From contig LSYV01000073.1 in the NCBI GenBank assembly GCA_001584585.1, positions 506,545 to 533,633 of the forward strand: a stretch of DNA of 27,089 bases, given 5' to 3'. Under the pieces are notes generated by a model. It was not told where the DNA came from. It ran no database searches and worked only from the letters and a program-made list of their open reading frames with translations. Both the position numbers and the translations under genes were made by a program. This DNA is from Gonium pectorale (lineage: Eukaryota > Chlorophyta > Chlorophyceae > Chlamydomonadales > Volvocaceae). This document shows, piece by piece, positions 1 to 9,200 of the stretch (its first letter is position 1; the number at the start of each line of letters is the position of its first letter).

Positions 1-10
1 GCCACCACCA

Positions 11-358
11 TTTAATTTAATAATTTAATTGTTACATTGGGCGTACACACCAACGTGTAGTTAAGGAATGGGTGCGCTTTGGGCTGCGGGCACGACCCAT
101 ACCGCCACCCCCATGCGCTTCCACAGCCTGACAACATGGGGAATATCTCCTCTACCGCCATGGGCACTATCGCAGCTCCTGCGCCGCACTATCGCTGCGG
201 AACACGACCTGTTCATTGCAACCTGCCGGAGACAGGCTCTCCTGCCTCAACCACAAATCAACCTACCGTGCAACACCCCGCACGGTGCCAGTGGCGGGAT
301 TCGAACCCGCAACCTTCATCCAACATGGGCGGTGCTTTACCAGTTAAGCTACACTGGC
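11..358 (-). mobile_element. tRNA-derived SINE, copy 1
   Basis: Nearly full-length SINE read on the minus strand. The order is a tRNA-like head (358 down to 287), a body of about 240 bp, and an AT-rich tail of ATTTA-like units (11-30). It is closely similar over its whole length to the copy at 2668-3018. The ten bases at 1-10 (GCCACCACCA) recur at 362-371 just beyond the head. This is the visible part of a target-site duplication that probably begins outside the window, because the right copy is preceded by ACC at 359-361. The reading frames here on either strand are by-products of the repeat. SINEs encode no protein and are mobilised by a partner LINE. Confidence 0.9.
287..358 (-). pseudogene. 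tRNA-like head of SINE copy 1
   Basis: The acceptor stem GCCAGTG/CACTGGC pairs 7 of 7 and the T arm GCGGG-TTCGAAT-CCCGC pairs 5 of 5. The D arm GCTT/AAGC is intact. The A box (TAGCTTAACTGG) and B box (GGTTCGAATCC) of an internal RNA polymerase III promoter are present. The anticodon arm does not form a normal 5-bp stem with a 7-nt loop. By position the anticodon would be TGT (Thr), but that call is weak. It is most likely the promoter-bearing head of the SINE and not a working tRNA gene. Confidence 0.75.
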
Positions 359-370
359 ACCGCCACCACC

Positions 371-1382
371 ACCCCAGCTGCCTCCGCCGTCCCCACTACT
401 GCCCGTCCCCCCGCCACCCCGCCACCCCCGAGACTTGCCCCCACAAAGCGCCGCCAACTCCTCTTCCGCCGCCGGCCCCGCACAGTGCCGTCTGCCCGTC
501 TCCACCGCACCCATCCAGCTTCACCTCCGCCGCCCCCTTCCGAACGTAGGCTCCACCGCCTCCGCCAAGCTGGGCCTCCGCCACAGCCCACAACCCTCCG
601 ACGCCGTTCCAACCGCCACTGCCATGAGTCGCGTTCACCCCCCCCCCCTGCCTGGCGCTGCCTCTGCCAGATTCACCTGACGCCGCCGCCTCCCCCCCAT
701 TCCACCGCCCTGAGTTGCCGCAGCCCCACCAGGTGCACTTGCCCCCGCCCCCGACCACTGTCATAAATCGGACCCACCACCTCCTGCCGGCGCCTCCGCC
801 TTCGCCGATCCCGTATCTGAAGAGATCCGATGACGATGGGCGGGGGCGGCGGAGGTGACGCACGGTAGGCCTCAGCAGCCCAATAATCCCACTCCATTGA
901 CAGCCATGCCCTGAGACCCGCCATCACCGCTGTCGCCCATGCAGCGCTGTCGCCGTCATGCACTGCCTGAGAGCCCCGCCGTGCTGTCGCTGGGCCCGGC
1001 ACCACCAGCGTCTTAGCTACCGTGTCCCGCACCACCAAATACAGCAAGGGGCTACGCCTAGCTAGGCGCTGGTGGTGCCGGGCCTGCACGGTATGCCTGC
1101 GTTGATGTCTGCAGGATGCCTTGGGTAGTACGGTCCCTACAGCGGTACACCATACCAGACCATGCGTACGATGCAATGCCACAAAATGACAACGACCAGG
1201 GCTCCCAGAGCTCTCAGAGCGAGCACAATAGGATCGAGCGACTCAAACCGAGCTGACTCTGCGGCCATCTGTCTAGGGTGCCTCGACCAGTGTAAGGTTA
1301 CATGGTACCCAAGATGAATGAAAGAGAGAGGTGGAGCGGCAGGACGGACTGCACCGGACTGTGGTGGTCAGCCCGGCTGCGG
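371..1382. other. C-rich low-complexity DNA with inverted repeat, no assigned gene
   Basis: From about 371 to 860 the plus strand is built of CCGCC/CCACC-type runs, giving proline-rich frames on plus and glycine-rich frames on minus. Neither has supporting splice sites or a recognisable domain. An 18-bp perfect inverted repeat lies at 993-1010 and 1067-1084. A minus-strand frame around 860-1050 looks protein-like in composition but matches no family I recognise. A proline-rich cell-wall-type protein exon is possible but unsupported. Confidence 0.5.
993..1084. repeat. 18-bp perfect inverted repeat (foldback)
   Basis: GGCCCGGCACCACCAGCG at 993-1010 is the exact reverse complement of 1067-1084, with a 56-nt spacer. 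A 14-bp perfect palindrome (CGCCTAGCTAGGCG) sits at 1055-1068 at the inner edge of the right arm. The pair can form a strong hairpin in DNA or RNA. No flanking target duplication was seen. Confidence 0.8.
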
Positions 1383-1755
1383 ATGGCGAGCGAGGGGGAC
1401 ATCGAGGGCAAGCCAGCGGACCAGTACAGCGCCTGCCAGGAGGCGTGCTCGTAAGTTGGGCAGTTGGGCCCACTGTCTTACGGATGACTGTGTCGTCGGA
1501 TGTTGTTTGTGCAGGAGTTCCTGTTTGATTCTGTTCAATATTGTCTGTGCGTCTGATACGCCTGAGGCAGTTCTGTTGGTTGAACCCATCCTAGGTAGGC
1601 TGCCAGCTCCATCCCGTAATATGCAGATCCATTGCCAAAATCGTTCAGCCGGGCAGCACGGAAGGCAGGCGGCAGTCACGAGGCGGGTGACCGCCCCGCA
1701 GCTGGCGGCATGCCGGGACTGCAGAGGGTGGTCACCAGCACCGCGGGGGCCATGA
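1383..1755 (+). CDS. Possible two-exon small protein, unknown
   Basis: Tentative. An ATG at 1383 opens a frame beginning MASEGDIEGK that runs to a consensus donor (GTAAGT at 1451-1456). An acceptor (TTTGTGCAG, ending 1514) lies 64 nt downstream. Joining 1383-1450 to 1515-1755 keeps the frame open to a stop at 1755, giving about 102 residues. No domain, signal peptide or family is recognisable. The good donor, short intron and phase agreement are the only support. It is the only plus-strand gene candidate in the window and could be chance. Confidence 0.25.
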
Positions 1756-1814
1756 GGCTGTGCGCCTGCCACATGGAGGAGGACCTGGGCCGCACGCCGC
1801 TGGGGTCGCTGTGA

Positions 1815-2652
1815 GGGATTGCGCTACAAGCGGGTCGAGGAAGGGTGTAGATTGAAGGTGCAAGCAGCTTTCAAGTCATGCCTAGGTATGGCCAACGGCT
1901 GCATTATTGGGCTTGGGCTGTATGTGTGGTTAATTTAGGTGTACGTTCCGGCCTCCAAGTCGTTGTGCGTGAAGCAACAAGTACTGAACTTAGCTTGATG
2001 TCCTGGCCAGCTAGCTGTGGATAAGTCGGTGTGGGAGTCAGTGTGATCCACATCAGAGTCAGAGTTGGTGTTGGAGGCGGGGTCGGAGGCGGTGTGATCC
2101 AAAGCCCAATCGTGCTAGCCAAAACCCTCTCGATTTCACTTGGTGCGTGGTAGGCGGTAAATGATGTAGAGTGCATGGTGCGATGTCTATCTGATCGGCC
2201 CAGCAGTGTGTGAATTCATACGGGCATGGGCTGCATCTGGGTGTGCTGCTATGGGCTGCGCAGGACCTACCTGCCTGGGCAGATGCTGCTGGCGTGTGTG
2301 AGGGTTTCGAATCTTGCACACTTGGAGCCCGGTGCGGTCGACTAGGAGGGCGAATGGCTTTGGCCCCCTCCCCCCCCCCACTCCATATCACCGGCTTCAG
2401 GGCCGCTGATTGCCACATTGCAAGTACTAGTCCAATTTATTGATTGTATAAACTGGTGCCATGAATAACACGTCACACCGCATAACACCAGCACACTTGG
2501 GCGGACCGGCAGTACGGTGACCACATGGGGACAAATCTCGCAGCCTAGAAGAGTATCTGATGCCTTTCCCTCACCACACCTCAGTGCATAGCTACGAGGC
2601 CCGATCGCCATGCAACCTAGGCGTGGCGCGTGCTATTTGCCAACTGCTCCCG
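1815..2652. other. No gene recognised
   Basis: Several overlapping short frames on both strands, none with domain similarity or convincing splice sites. A GGNGTT/GGAGGCGG-type simple stretch lies at about 2058-2100, with a short direct repeat of GGTGTGATCC nearby. Confidence 0.4.
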
Positions 2653-2667
2653 TGCACCTGTGTGGAC
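2653..2667 (+). repeat. Left target-site duplication of SINE copy 2
   Basis: TGCACCTGTGTGGAC at 2653-2667 directly abuts the first base of the tRNA-like head. It is repeated without mismatch at 3019-3033 directly after the AT-rich tail. Confidence 0.95.
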
Positions 2668-2740
2668 GCCAGTGTAGCTTAACTGGTAAAGCACCGCCCC
2701 TGTTGGCGGAAGGATGCGGGTTCGAATCCCGCCACTGGCA
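2668..2740 (+). pseudogene. tRNA-like head of SINE copy 2
   Basis: This is the best-folded of the three heads. The acceptor pairs 7 of 7, the D stem 4 of 4 and the T stem 5 of 5, and the anticodon stem CCGCC/GGCGG pairs 5 of 5 but closes only a 6-nt loop (CCTGTT). A is at the discriminator position. The A box and B box are intact, so RNA polymerase III transcription is plausible. An automatic tRNA finder might call it a tRNA or tRNA pseudogene, but its place at the 5' end of a duplicated, TSD-flanked repeat argues against an independent gene. Confidence 0.75.
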
Positions 2741-3018
2741 CCGTGCGGGGTGTTGCACGGTTGGTTGATTTGTGGTAGAGGCAGGAGAGCCTGTCTCCGG
2801 CAGGTTGCAATGAACAGGTCGTGTTCCGCAGCGACAATGCGGCGAAGGAGCTGCGATAGTGCCCGTGGCGGTAGAGGAGAAATTCCCCATGTTGTCAGGC
2901 TGTGGAAGCGCATGGGGGTGGCGGTATGGGTCGTGCCCGCAGCCCAAAGCGCACCCATTCCTTAACTACACGTTGGTGTGTACGCCCAATGTAACAATTT
3001 AATTTAATTTATTTAATT
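2668..3018 (+). mobile_element. tRNA-derived SINE, copy 2 (complete)
   Basis: A complete 351-bp SINE bounded by a perfect 15-bp target-site duplication. The tRNA-like head (2668-2740) is followed by a body of about 245 bp and a tail of AATTT/ATTTA units (about 2995-3018) in place of poly(A). That suggests retrotransposition by a LINE machinery that recognises a tail other than poly(A). The 15-bp duplication is typical of target-primed reverse transcription. The lack of mismatches between the two copies suggests a fairly recent insertion. Frames reported inside it on either strand are translations of the repeat. Confidence 0.95.
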
Positions 3019-3033
3019 TGCACCTGTGTGGAC
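3019..3033 (+). repeat. Right target-site duplication of SINE copy 2
   Basis: An exact copy of the 15 bases at 2653-2667, placed immediately after the ATTTAATT tail. Confidence 0.95.
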
Positions 3034-3199
3034 GGCATGTCTGGCGGTACCCGGTACTCTATACTGCATGTATATGCTGCACTTACCTCCAACCCCAAGT
3101 CGACACACAACCAGCATTATTCTTTCCAACGCTTACCTTACCTTCCCCCCTAAACATTGTATCGTTGAACGTGGCTATCAACTGAGGCATCCCCCTCGC

Positions 3200-3556
3200 T
3201 CACCTCCCGCGCTCATCCCCCGCTAGCTTCATTTCCAACAACGAGACGGGCCTACGCTGCAGCTGCCCTGAACGGCAGGTCACCTGGTCACGGTCCCATG
3301 CGTCAATCAACAGCTGTCCATTGAAATAAATCCGTTGCTGCAGCAGCCCAGAATGGTAGATTGCCTCCCGCACGTCAACAGATGCCGTCTGTTTGTTGAA
3401 ACCCGTCATCGCAATGGCCGTTGCCGCCCAATGCTGCACCGCCAACTGCGTGCCACCAAGCAAATCAGGCACCATCGCCTGGAGTTTCCCAGTTTCACCT
3501 AAACTGCCAACGGCCGTGCCACAAAGCCGGCTACATTCTGCATGCATATCGACCAC
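3200..3556 (-). CDS. Armadillo-like repeat exon, partial
   Basis: A minus-strand open frame of about 118 codons ending in a TGA at 3200. Residues coded by about 3370-3500 read GGTQLAVQHWAATAIAMTG, which resembles the amphipathic helices of armadillo repeats (small residues, W-A-A, then a hydrophobic helix). A preceding helix-like stretch (TAVGSLGE) is present. An acceptor-like site lies near 3510. Its upstream exons are not identified. It may be the 3' end of a separate gene or of a longer model. It is weak evidence for a repeat protein, with no catalytic motif. Confidence 0.35.
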   Translation of the reverse strand: MVDMHAECSRLCGTAVGSLGETGKLQAMVPDLLGGTQLAVQHWAATAIAMTGFNKQTASVDVREAIYHSGLLQQRIYFNGQLLIDAWDRDQVTCRSGQLQRRPVSLLEMKLAGDERGR

Positions 3557-5186
3557 CCATATTCAGTCACGCACAGCCGCATGCGTGCGTGCATGCGGCC
3601 TGCGTGCAGCAGCAGTCATACACGCGCATACACACAGCGCTTATTAGTCCCGCTCCGCCAACAGTCGTGCTGCAATGCACAGCATACATGCTCAACTGGC
3701 TGGCGACCTCCACGCGTACAGAAACAAATCAAGCACGCCTTAATCTGTTGGCACTTGCATGTGCGCGTCTTAAGGTCTTAGGTTTCCAAAGCCCCGGAGC
3801 TTGGTAAGTTGACTTCAGCACTGCGGACTCGCGAAGTAGTGCTCAACCGTTAAGGTGCCTTCTGCAATGCTCAGCGCTGAGCCCCGTACCTGTCCCCATT
3901 CATATCTTGGTGAAGTTGCCCCTTACAACAAACTACTGGACTGCACGGAGACTTAGACTTAACTGAGATATGTGCACATCATTCTTGAGGCACAACAATG
4001 ACCCATGGGGCGATCTGAGTGGGGAAGGGCTGAGTGAGGCGGGTGCCAAATCATCTCGGTTGAGCCAACCCTTCAGCCAGGGATGGCCATTTCCCCCCGC
4101 TATTTATAATCAACCCGGATCCGAGTGGCTCATGAAGTGCAATTCATTGCTTATCGACCGTATACCGGTATGAGCATTCTGTCCTCTGCGATGCAATGTC
4201 CAGCAAGCAAGGGCCCGAGATTCCCTTCATTCGTTCCGAGCATGTGACCCGCCCGAGGAAGTGCGCTGCTGCTGCGTGTGTTTTATGTATGCGCCCATGC
4301 ATGATGCGTGCCCCGCCTGCATGCACGTATGCGTCACACACGGGAGTAGGTGCCCTGACCGAATCATCGATCGGCTGGGGCTGGGGCTGATTCCGGTGGA
4401 CACCCGGGACCCGGGAGGGGGCCAACAATAATCACCATGCACGCCGTAATAGGCCACACCGGAGGCTGCTTTTATCACATTACAGACGCCACGGTGGCAT
4501 TGAGCTGGCTTCTCCCTAACAAGCCACCGCTAAATCGCTCTGCAGAACGCAGCCTGACCTGCTCATCATACCACGGCGGCATACTGCTCGCTCGGGGGTG
4601 GCTTCGAGTGCATATGCCCTAATGGCCATACCTGTTGCCGCCAGGTGCAAGGTGCGCATCATCCAAGTTGGGTTTGTACACTGCGGACACAAACCTTGCA
4701 TGAGGGGGCCAGCTTGCTTGTCGCTACGGGCCGTAGGATGCGATGTACAGTAAAAGGGAACGGAAGCCACAGGTCTTGGATTCGGGAGCACCATACACCA
4801 GGACCTGCGACCACTTCTCGACAGCTTTATTTGGTGTCATGAGCCGGTATGCTCAGCACTGACGCTATGATCTCCATGATTGCGCTGTTCGTATGATTAG
4901 TAAAGATGTCTACCTCAGACCGCAATTGGAACAAGGGCCCTGCCTCCTGTCAGGCGACCCTCATCTCTCACTGCAGTGGTGGGGTGTGTAAAATCCGGTC
5001 ATGCCGCCCAGAGGCCTCGCTCGCCGCAGCTTCCCCCAACACATGCATCACGATGCATGAACGGCCGTACAAAGAACATGGCCAAGAACAGAGCACACTG
5101 ATAAGCTAGACAGTAAAGCCCCCACACCCGTAACCTAAGAGCTGGCAAGCCCCTTGGCATGCGCTGAACATACATGTCGTTACTAT
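3557..5186. other. Unassigned stretch between the ARM-like frame and the ROCO gene
   Basis: No confident gene. A 35-residue minus-strand frame (4475-4582, starting MPPWYDEQVR) and a short intron-bounded candidate exon on minus at about 4632-4690 look coding-like but cannot be joined into a model. The rest holds short overlapping frames only. CA/TG-rich runs occur at about 3580-3640. Confidence 0.35.
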
Positions 5187-6264
5187 TCACGCTAAACAGC
5201 TCGTGTGGCCTTTGACGCCATTGGGCACAGGGAGCAGCACTGCCAGGGGAAGGCATTCTCCTCCGCTGGGCCCCACGAGCTTATGCAGCGCCACCGCACG
5301 GCGGACCAGGCTCTGGCGCAGCTCGACTGCCAGTGTGGTTCCGTCGGGCATGTGCTTGATCCGCTCAGCCATCAGCTTCTTGGCCCCACGGATGCGGCAT
5401 AGCTTGGTTGCAGCCTCCGACTCACCCCGCCCGGCCCACGACTACTCCCCATGTCATGCGGCCCTGGCCTACTCCTTATTATGGGTGCCCGCCTACCGCC
5501 TGCTCGTCCGATGCATACATCGACATAACCGAGGTCTTTCCGCACTCGTCGCACTGCGGGATAGGGGCAGCAAGCGCACGTACTGACGCTGTACCAATCA
5601 AATGATGCGATGAGGGCTGCCTGCGCATGTACTCATACGGCAGCACCGAGCCGGCGACCCTGATAAAGCATACAAGCGGTGCCGCATGGCCTGACCTACC
5701 TCCGCTGACTTCTCTTGGCTCCATGCCGCCTTGGCGCTGATACTGTGCGGGGCGGCTCTGGTCTTTTTGTCGCCGAGGCATCCCGGGCAGTCGTACTTGA
5801 TGCTTGAAAGCTGCGGGGGTCAGCCAATACAATGCCCTTATACAGGTACAAAGTGTTGCTCATGCACATACAGACTATGTGTGGTAGTGGGTCAGCACTT
5901 CTAAACCGTCTTTGGCATATGTGTTGGTCCCACCAGCCGGACTGCATTGCCTTGCGCGCGCTTTTAGGTAAACTGAAGCACATCAGCCGTACAACTCAAT
6001 GAACAGTTATACCGTGCCTACGTTTCCACTGTTGGCTGCACTGTTGCATCTCAGCGCATGGGGGTGTCTAGGGACGCGATGCTGGTCCGGGCCAATGCCA
6101 ACAACCGGGTTAGCCGCATATCGCACTGGGTGCTTTATTTGCAATCGCACCTTGACTCCGGGGAACCGCTTTCGCAGCTGGGCCAGCTGGGACGACACTG
6201 GCAGGACGAGCAGGCTGGGATTTGGGCTGCAGGCGACCACTCTCAGCGCGCCTTTCCTTTGTCT
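5187..6264 (-). other. C-terminal tail exons of the ROCO gene (tentative)
   Basis: Exons 6151-6264, 5497-5553 and 5187-5420 continue the frame after COR in phase 0. The middle exon has a CxxC (CDECGK). The last is a basic helix-rich segment (ERIKHMPDGTTLAVELRQS) followed by a hydrophobic patch (CLPLAVLLPVP) and a stop at 5187. Family identity of this tail is not recognised. The two last exons rest on phase and composition only, and the acceptor of the final exon (GTGAG) is not ideal. Confidence 0.5.
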
Positions 6265-9200
6265 CTGTGGCAGGCGCGGTAAGGCAGCAAAGACACACGT
6301 TTGGCTTGGAGTCCACTGATTGATAGCGTCATGGATTGGGGCCATGGCAAAGCTGGTGACCTCCAGCAGCTGGAACCTTTACCTGGTCTGGTTCGTAAGC
6401 AACCACGATGCGCTGCGCCCCATGGTCCTGCAGAAACACCCCAAAACGCCACATGCGCTTCAACTTCATGTCGTGCAGCTCCGGCAGTGATAGCAGCCGG
6501 CACAGTAGCCGGCACAGCAGCGCGTCCGGAAGGTACTTCTCGAAGGTGTACTTGGCGCCCCACCACTTGAGTGGCTGTTCATTGGGGCCTGTAGGCTCCT
6601 GGAGGCATGGTGAACTGAGGTGTGAGGGTAGAGGTACGTAGATGATATCGCTAGCAGATGGAGGGGGCGTGCATGCCTAGCATGGAGCAAATGGAGGCCA
6701 TGCAGGGCCTGGAAGCTCCTGGAAACTTGGATTCGAGGCCATCTACAGCTGCGTGGTTCTTTGAGTACATGTAGGGCACAAAGCGGGGGTCGGATACGGT
6801 TACCAGAACCGTCATGCACGACATGATGCCTGAATAATTCTAATTAATAATTAATAATAGTGAGGCCTGAATCCAATTTCTTACCACAATCCATCCTACT
6901 GCCATAAATGTTCGGAGCCCAAACCCAACAGACCTCCTGTATCAACTTCTCTGCTTCGTCCGCTGCCAGCGTCGGGAGCATGGCTGGAACAGTTGCCTGA
7001 TCGCCGTCTCCCAGGTTGTACAGCAAGCCGTCCGCCTCCAGGATCCGGACCAGCTCGTTTCCATGGCCCGGGCACCTTGCCTCCATTGCCTGCATATAGC
7101 AAATGCTTGTGACAGCACTCAGTGTATGTACAATCATGGTGAAGCCGTACCTCCTGCACCTTCTGCATGCTCACATACCCCTCTATCCACTTCAGCCGCT
7201 GCCGCTTGGCTGCATCCCTGGTCATCACGTCTCCCAACACATCGGCCAGCCACACGAGGTCGATGACCACCTTATCCTCCAGGTCGGGGATATACTGTAT
7301 TTGAAGCAGGTCTCCAAAACCGGACAGCCTGGTCAGGATTGCTTTCAGCTCAGACTCCTGGCGTTCAGCTGCCGGCAATGTCCTGATGACGTCCTTCAGG
7401 GACATGAGCATGGGTTTGTCTTCCTTCTTCATCCTCTCTCTCAGGCCCCGAATCTGTCCCAGGGGCAACACGAATTGGCAAGCAAGTGTTACCGCATCAG
7501 AACGCCGCTGACCACGACACACATAGCCTCAAAGTCGCTCAGGGGGCAATTCATTGCAGTTGCTATCATCGTTGAAACACCCGCGTGGGCATGGCATTTG
7601 GCATCCCAGATGCAAGTGCAAGCGCCCAGTTCATATCCATGCATGTGTTGTTTGATTGGGCCGTAACCCCGCGCCACCCCTCTAAACAACTGCCTCCCTC
7701 ACAGACCTTCACAAGCAGCACACACAAGTCCACAGCCCAAATCCCTCACCTTTTTCCTGGGCAACTCGGAGGTGCTGTCCCGTGCGCCAGAAGCCAAGCT
7801 GATGACCGCATTCTCGAAGTCAGAAATACCCTTGTTCGCTTTGGGGCTCAGTGTGATGTGTCGTCCAGCAATACCATGCTTCTCCAGCATGCTGGTACTG
7901 GGCATTTCGGGAATAAAGCCATCCTCCCCTGCGTCAAAGGTGGTGGGTGAGTGAAGCCTGAAAAAATTTGTCACCCATTCCACACTACAGGGGGGCGTTT
8001 GTTAGAGAAATAAAGACTACGCAAGGCCTTACACCTGCGTGTAGTAAAGGGGGAGGTGGGATATGCAGGCAATGGAAACAACCTCACACCGGGTTTCTTT
8101 TGACTTGACCGGCGTTACACCCCGCCGCCCCCTCCACGCCTGACCCACACCCCTGTGCGAATGCCTGGGGTCATCAGCCAGTGGCCGTCAAGCCAGCGGG
8201 GCTCAGGTTGGGCCCCGGCTCATATCACCATATCACCATGGGACAATATGCCACAGCTCACCCCGCGTTGAATACAGATATTCGAACTCATGACCTATGT
8301 GGCAATCCAGGTGCCGGGTGTGGGTTCCTACCAGCCCAACCACGCACCAGTGGGTTCAACTGGTAGCTAAGGTGGCACCTGTGGGATGCGTTTGTCACAC
8401 AGTGCTATGACCCACTCACAGGCACGTGTGCCGACCACCAGCTTCGTCGCCCCGGGCGCAAGCGTCTCAATTCTGTCTAGGTACTCAACAACATTGCTGG
8501 CATCGAAACCGATACGCGTGTTGTAGACCACCACGTAGATCACCTCGCGCATCTTGAAGAAGGCGTCCGTGGACCAGAACATCTCCTGGAGGTCACAGGT
8601 ACCAGGGGCGGACCAGACCGCGCTAGATGGATAGCGAACACGGGGCAAACGCCACTATGGCTTACGCCCGCACTCACACGTACCTCGCGGCCCTTGTCCC
8701 AACGGCTGTGGGTTATTCATGTGGGTAATGTCAGCATTCAACAGACAAGGTGAAAGATAGACTCCGCTGCAGGTTGTCAACGTTCGAAACCCCCTCCTCT
8801 CTCCCCCTCTCCCCGGACGACGCATCCCTGGCACCTGGCCGCCAACGTCCCAGATGCTGACAAGCAGTGGCTCCTGGCCCTCAGCGGGATCCGGCACCAG
8901 CCACTCGTGAACGAGCAGGCCGTCCCGCGGGCCCACATCCGGGTCGAACTCTCCCCTCGCGAGCCGCACAGCCAGTGTGGTCTTGCCCGAGCCGCCTGGG
9001 CCAACCAGCACCAGGGTAGTGCTGTGGACCTACGTGGATCAAAAGAGCCTGGTTGAGCAGATCCCCGTACAATGCGTTGACGCCGCTACTGATTAGTCCC
9101 ACAGTTATGCGCTCGCAGTCCTTGTTAACGATTAATGACAGCGTCCCTGACAGGCTGCACGCTCGTCACCCAAACCCACCTTGACGTCTGTGGTCATGTC

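Noticed and set aside
68..766. Long plus-strand proline-rich reading frame
   Set aside because: Its first third is the antisense of a SINE and the remainder is CCG/CCA simple sequence. No domain or splice support.
2668..2740. Functional tRNA-Thr gene
   Set aside because: It sits at the 5' end of a TSD-flanked repeat and has a 6-nt anticodon loop, so a SINE head explains it better.
2617..2958. Minus-strand frames over the SINE (also 16371-17064)
   Set aside because: The GGIRTR motif is just the antisense translation of the tRNA B-box region. The same peptide appears at every SINE copy.
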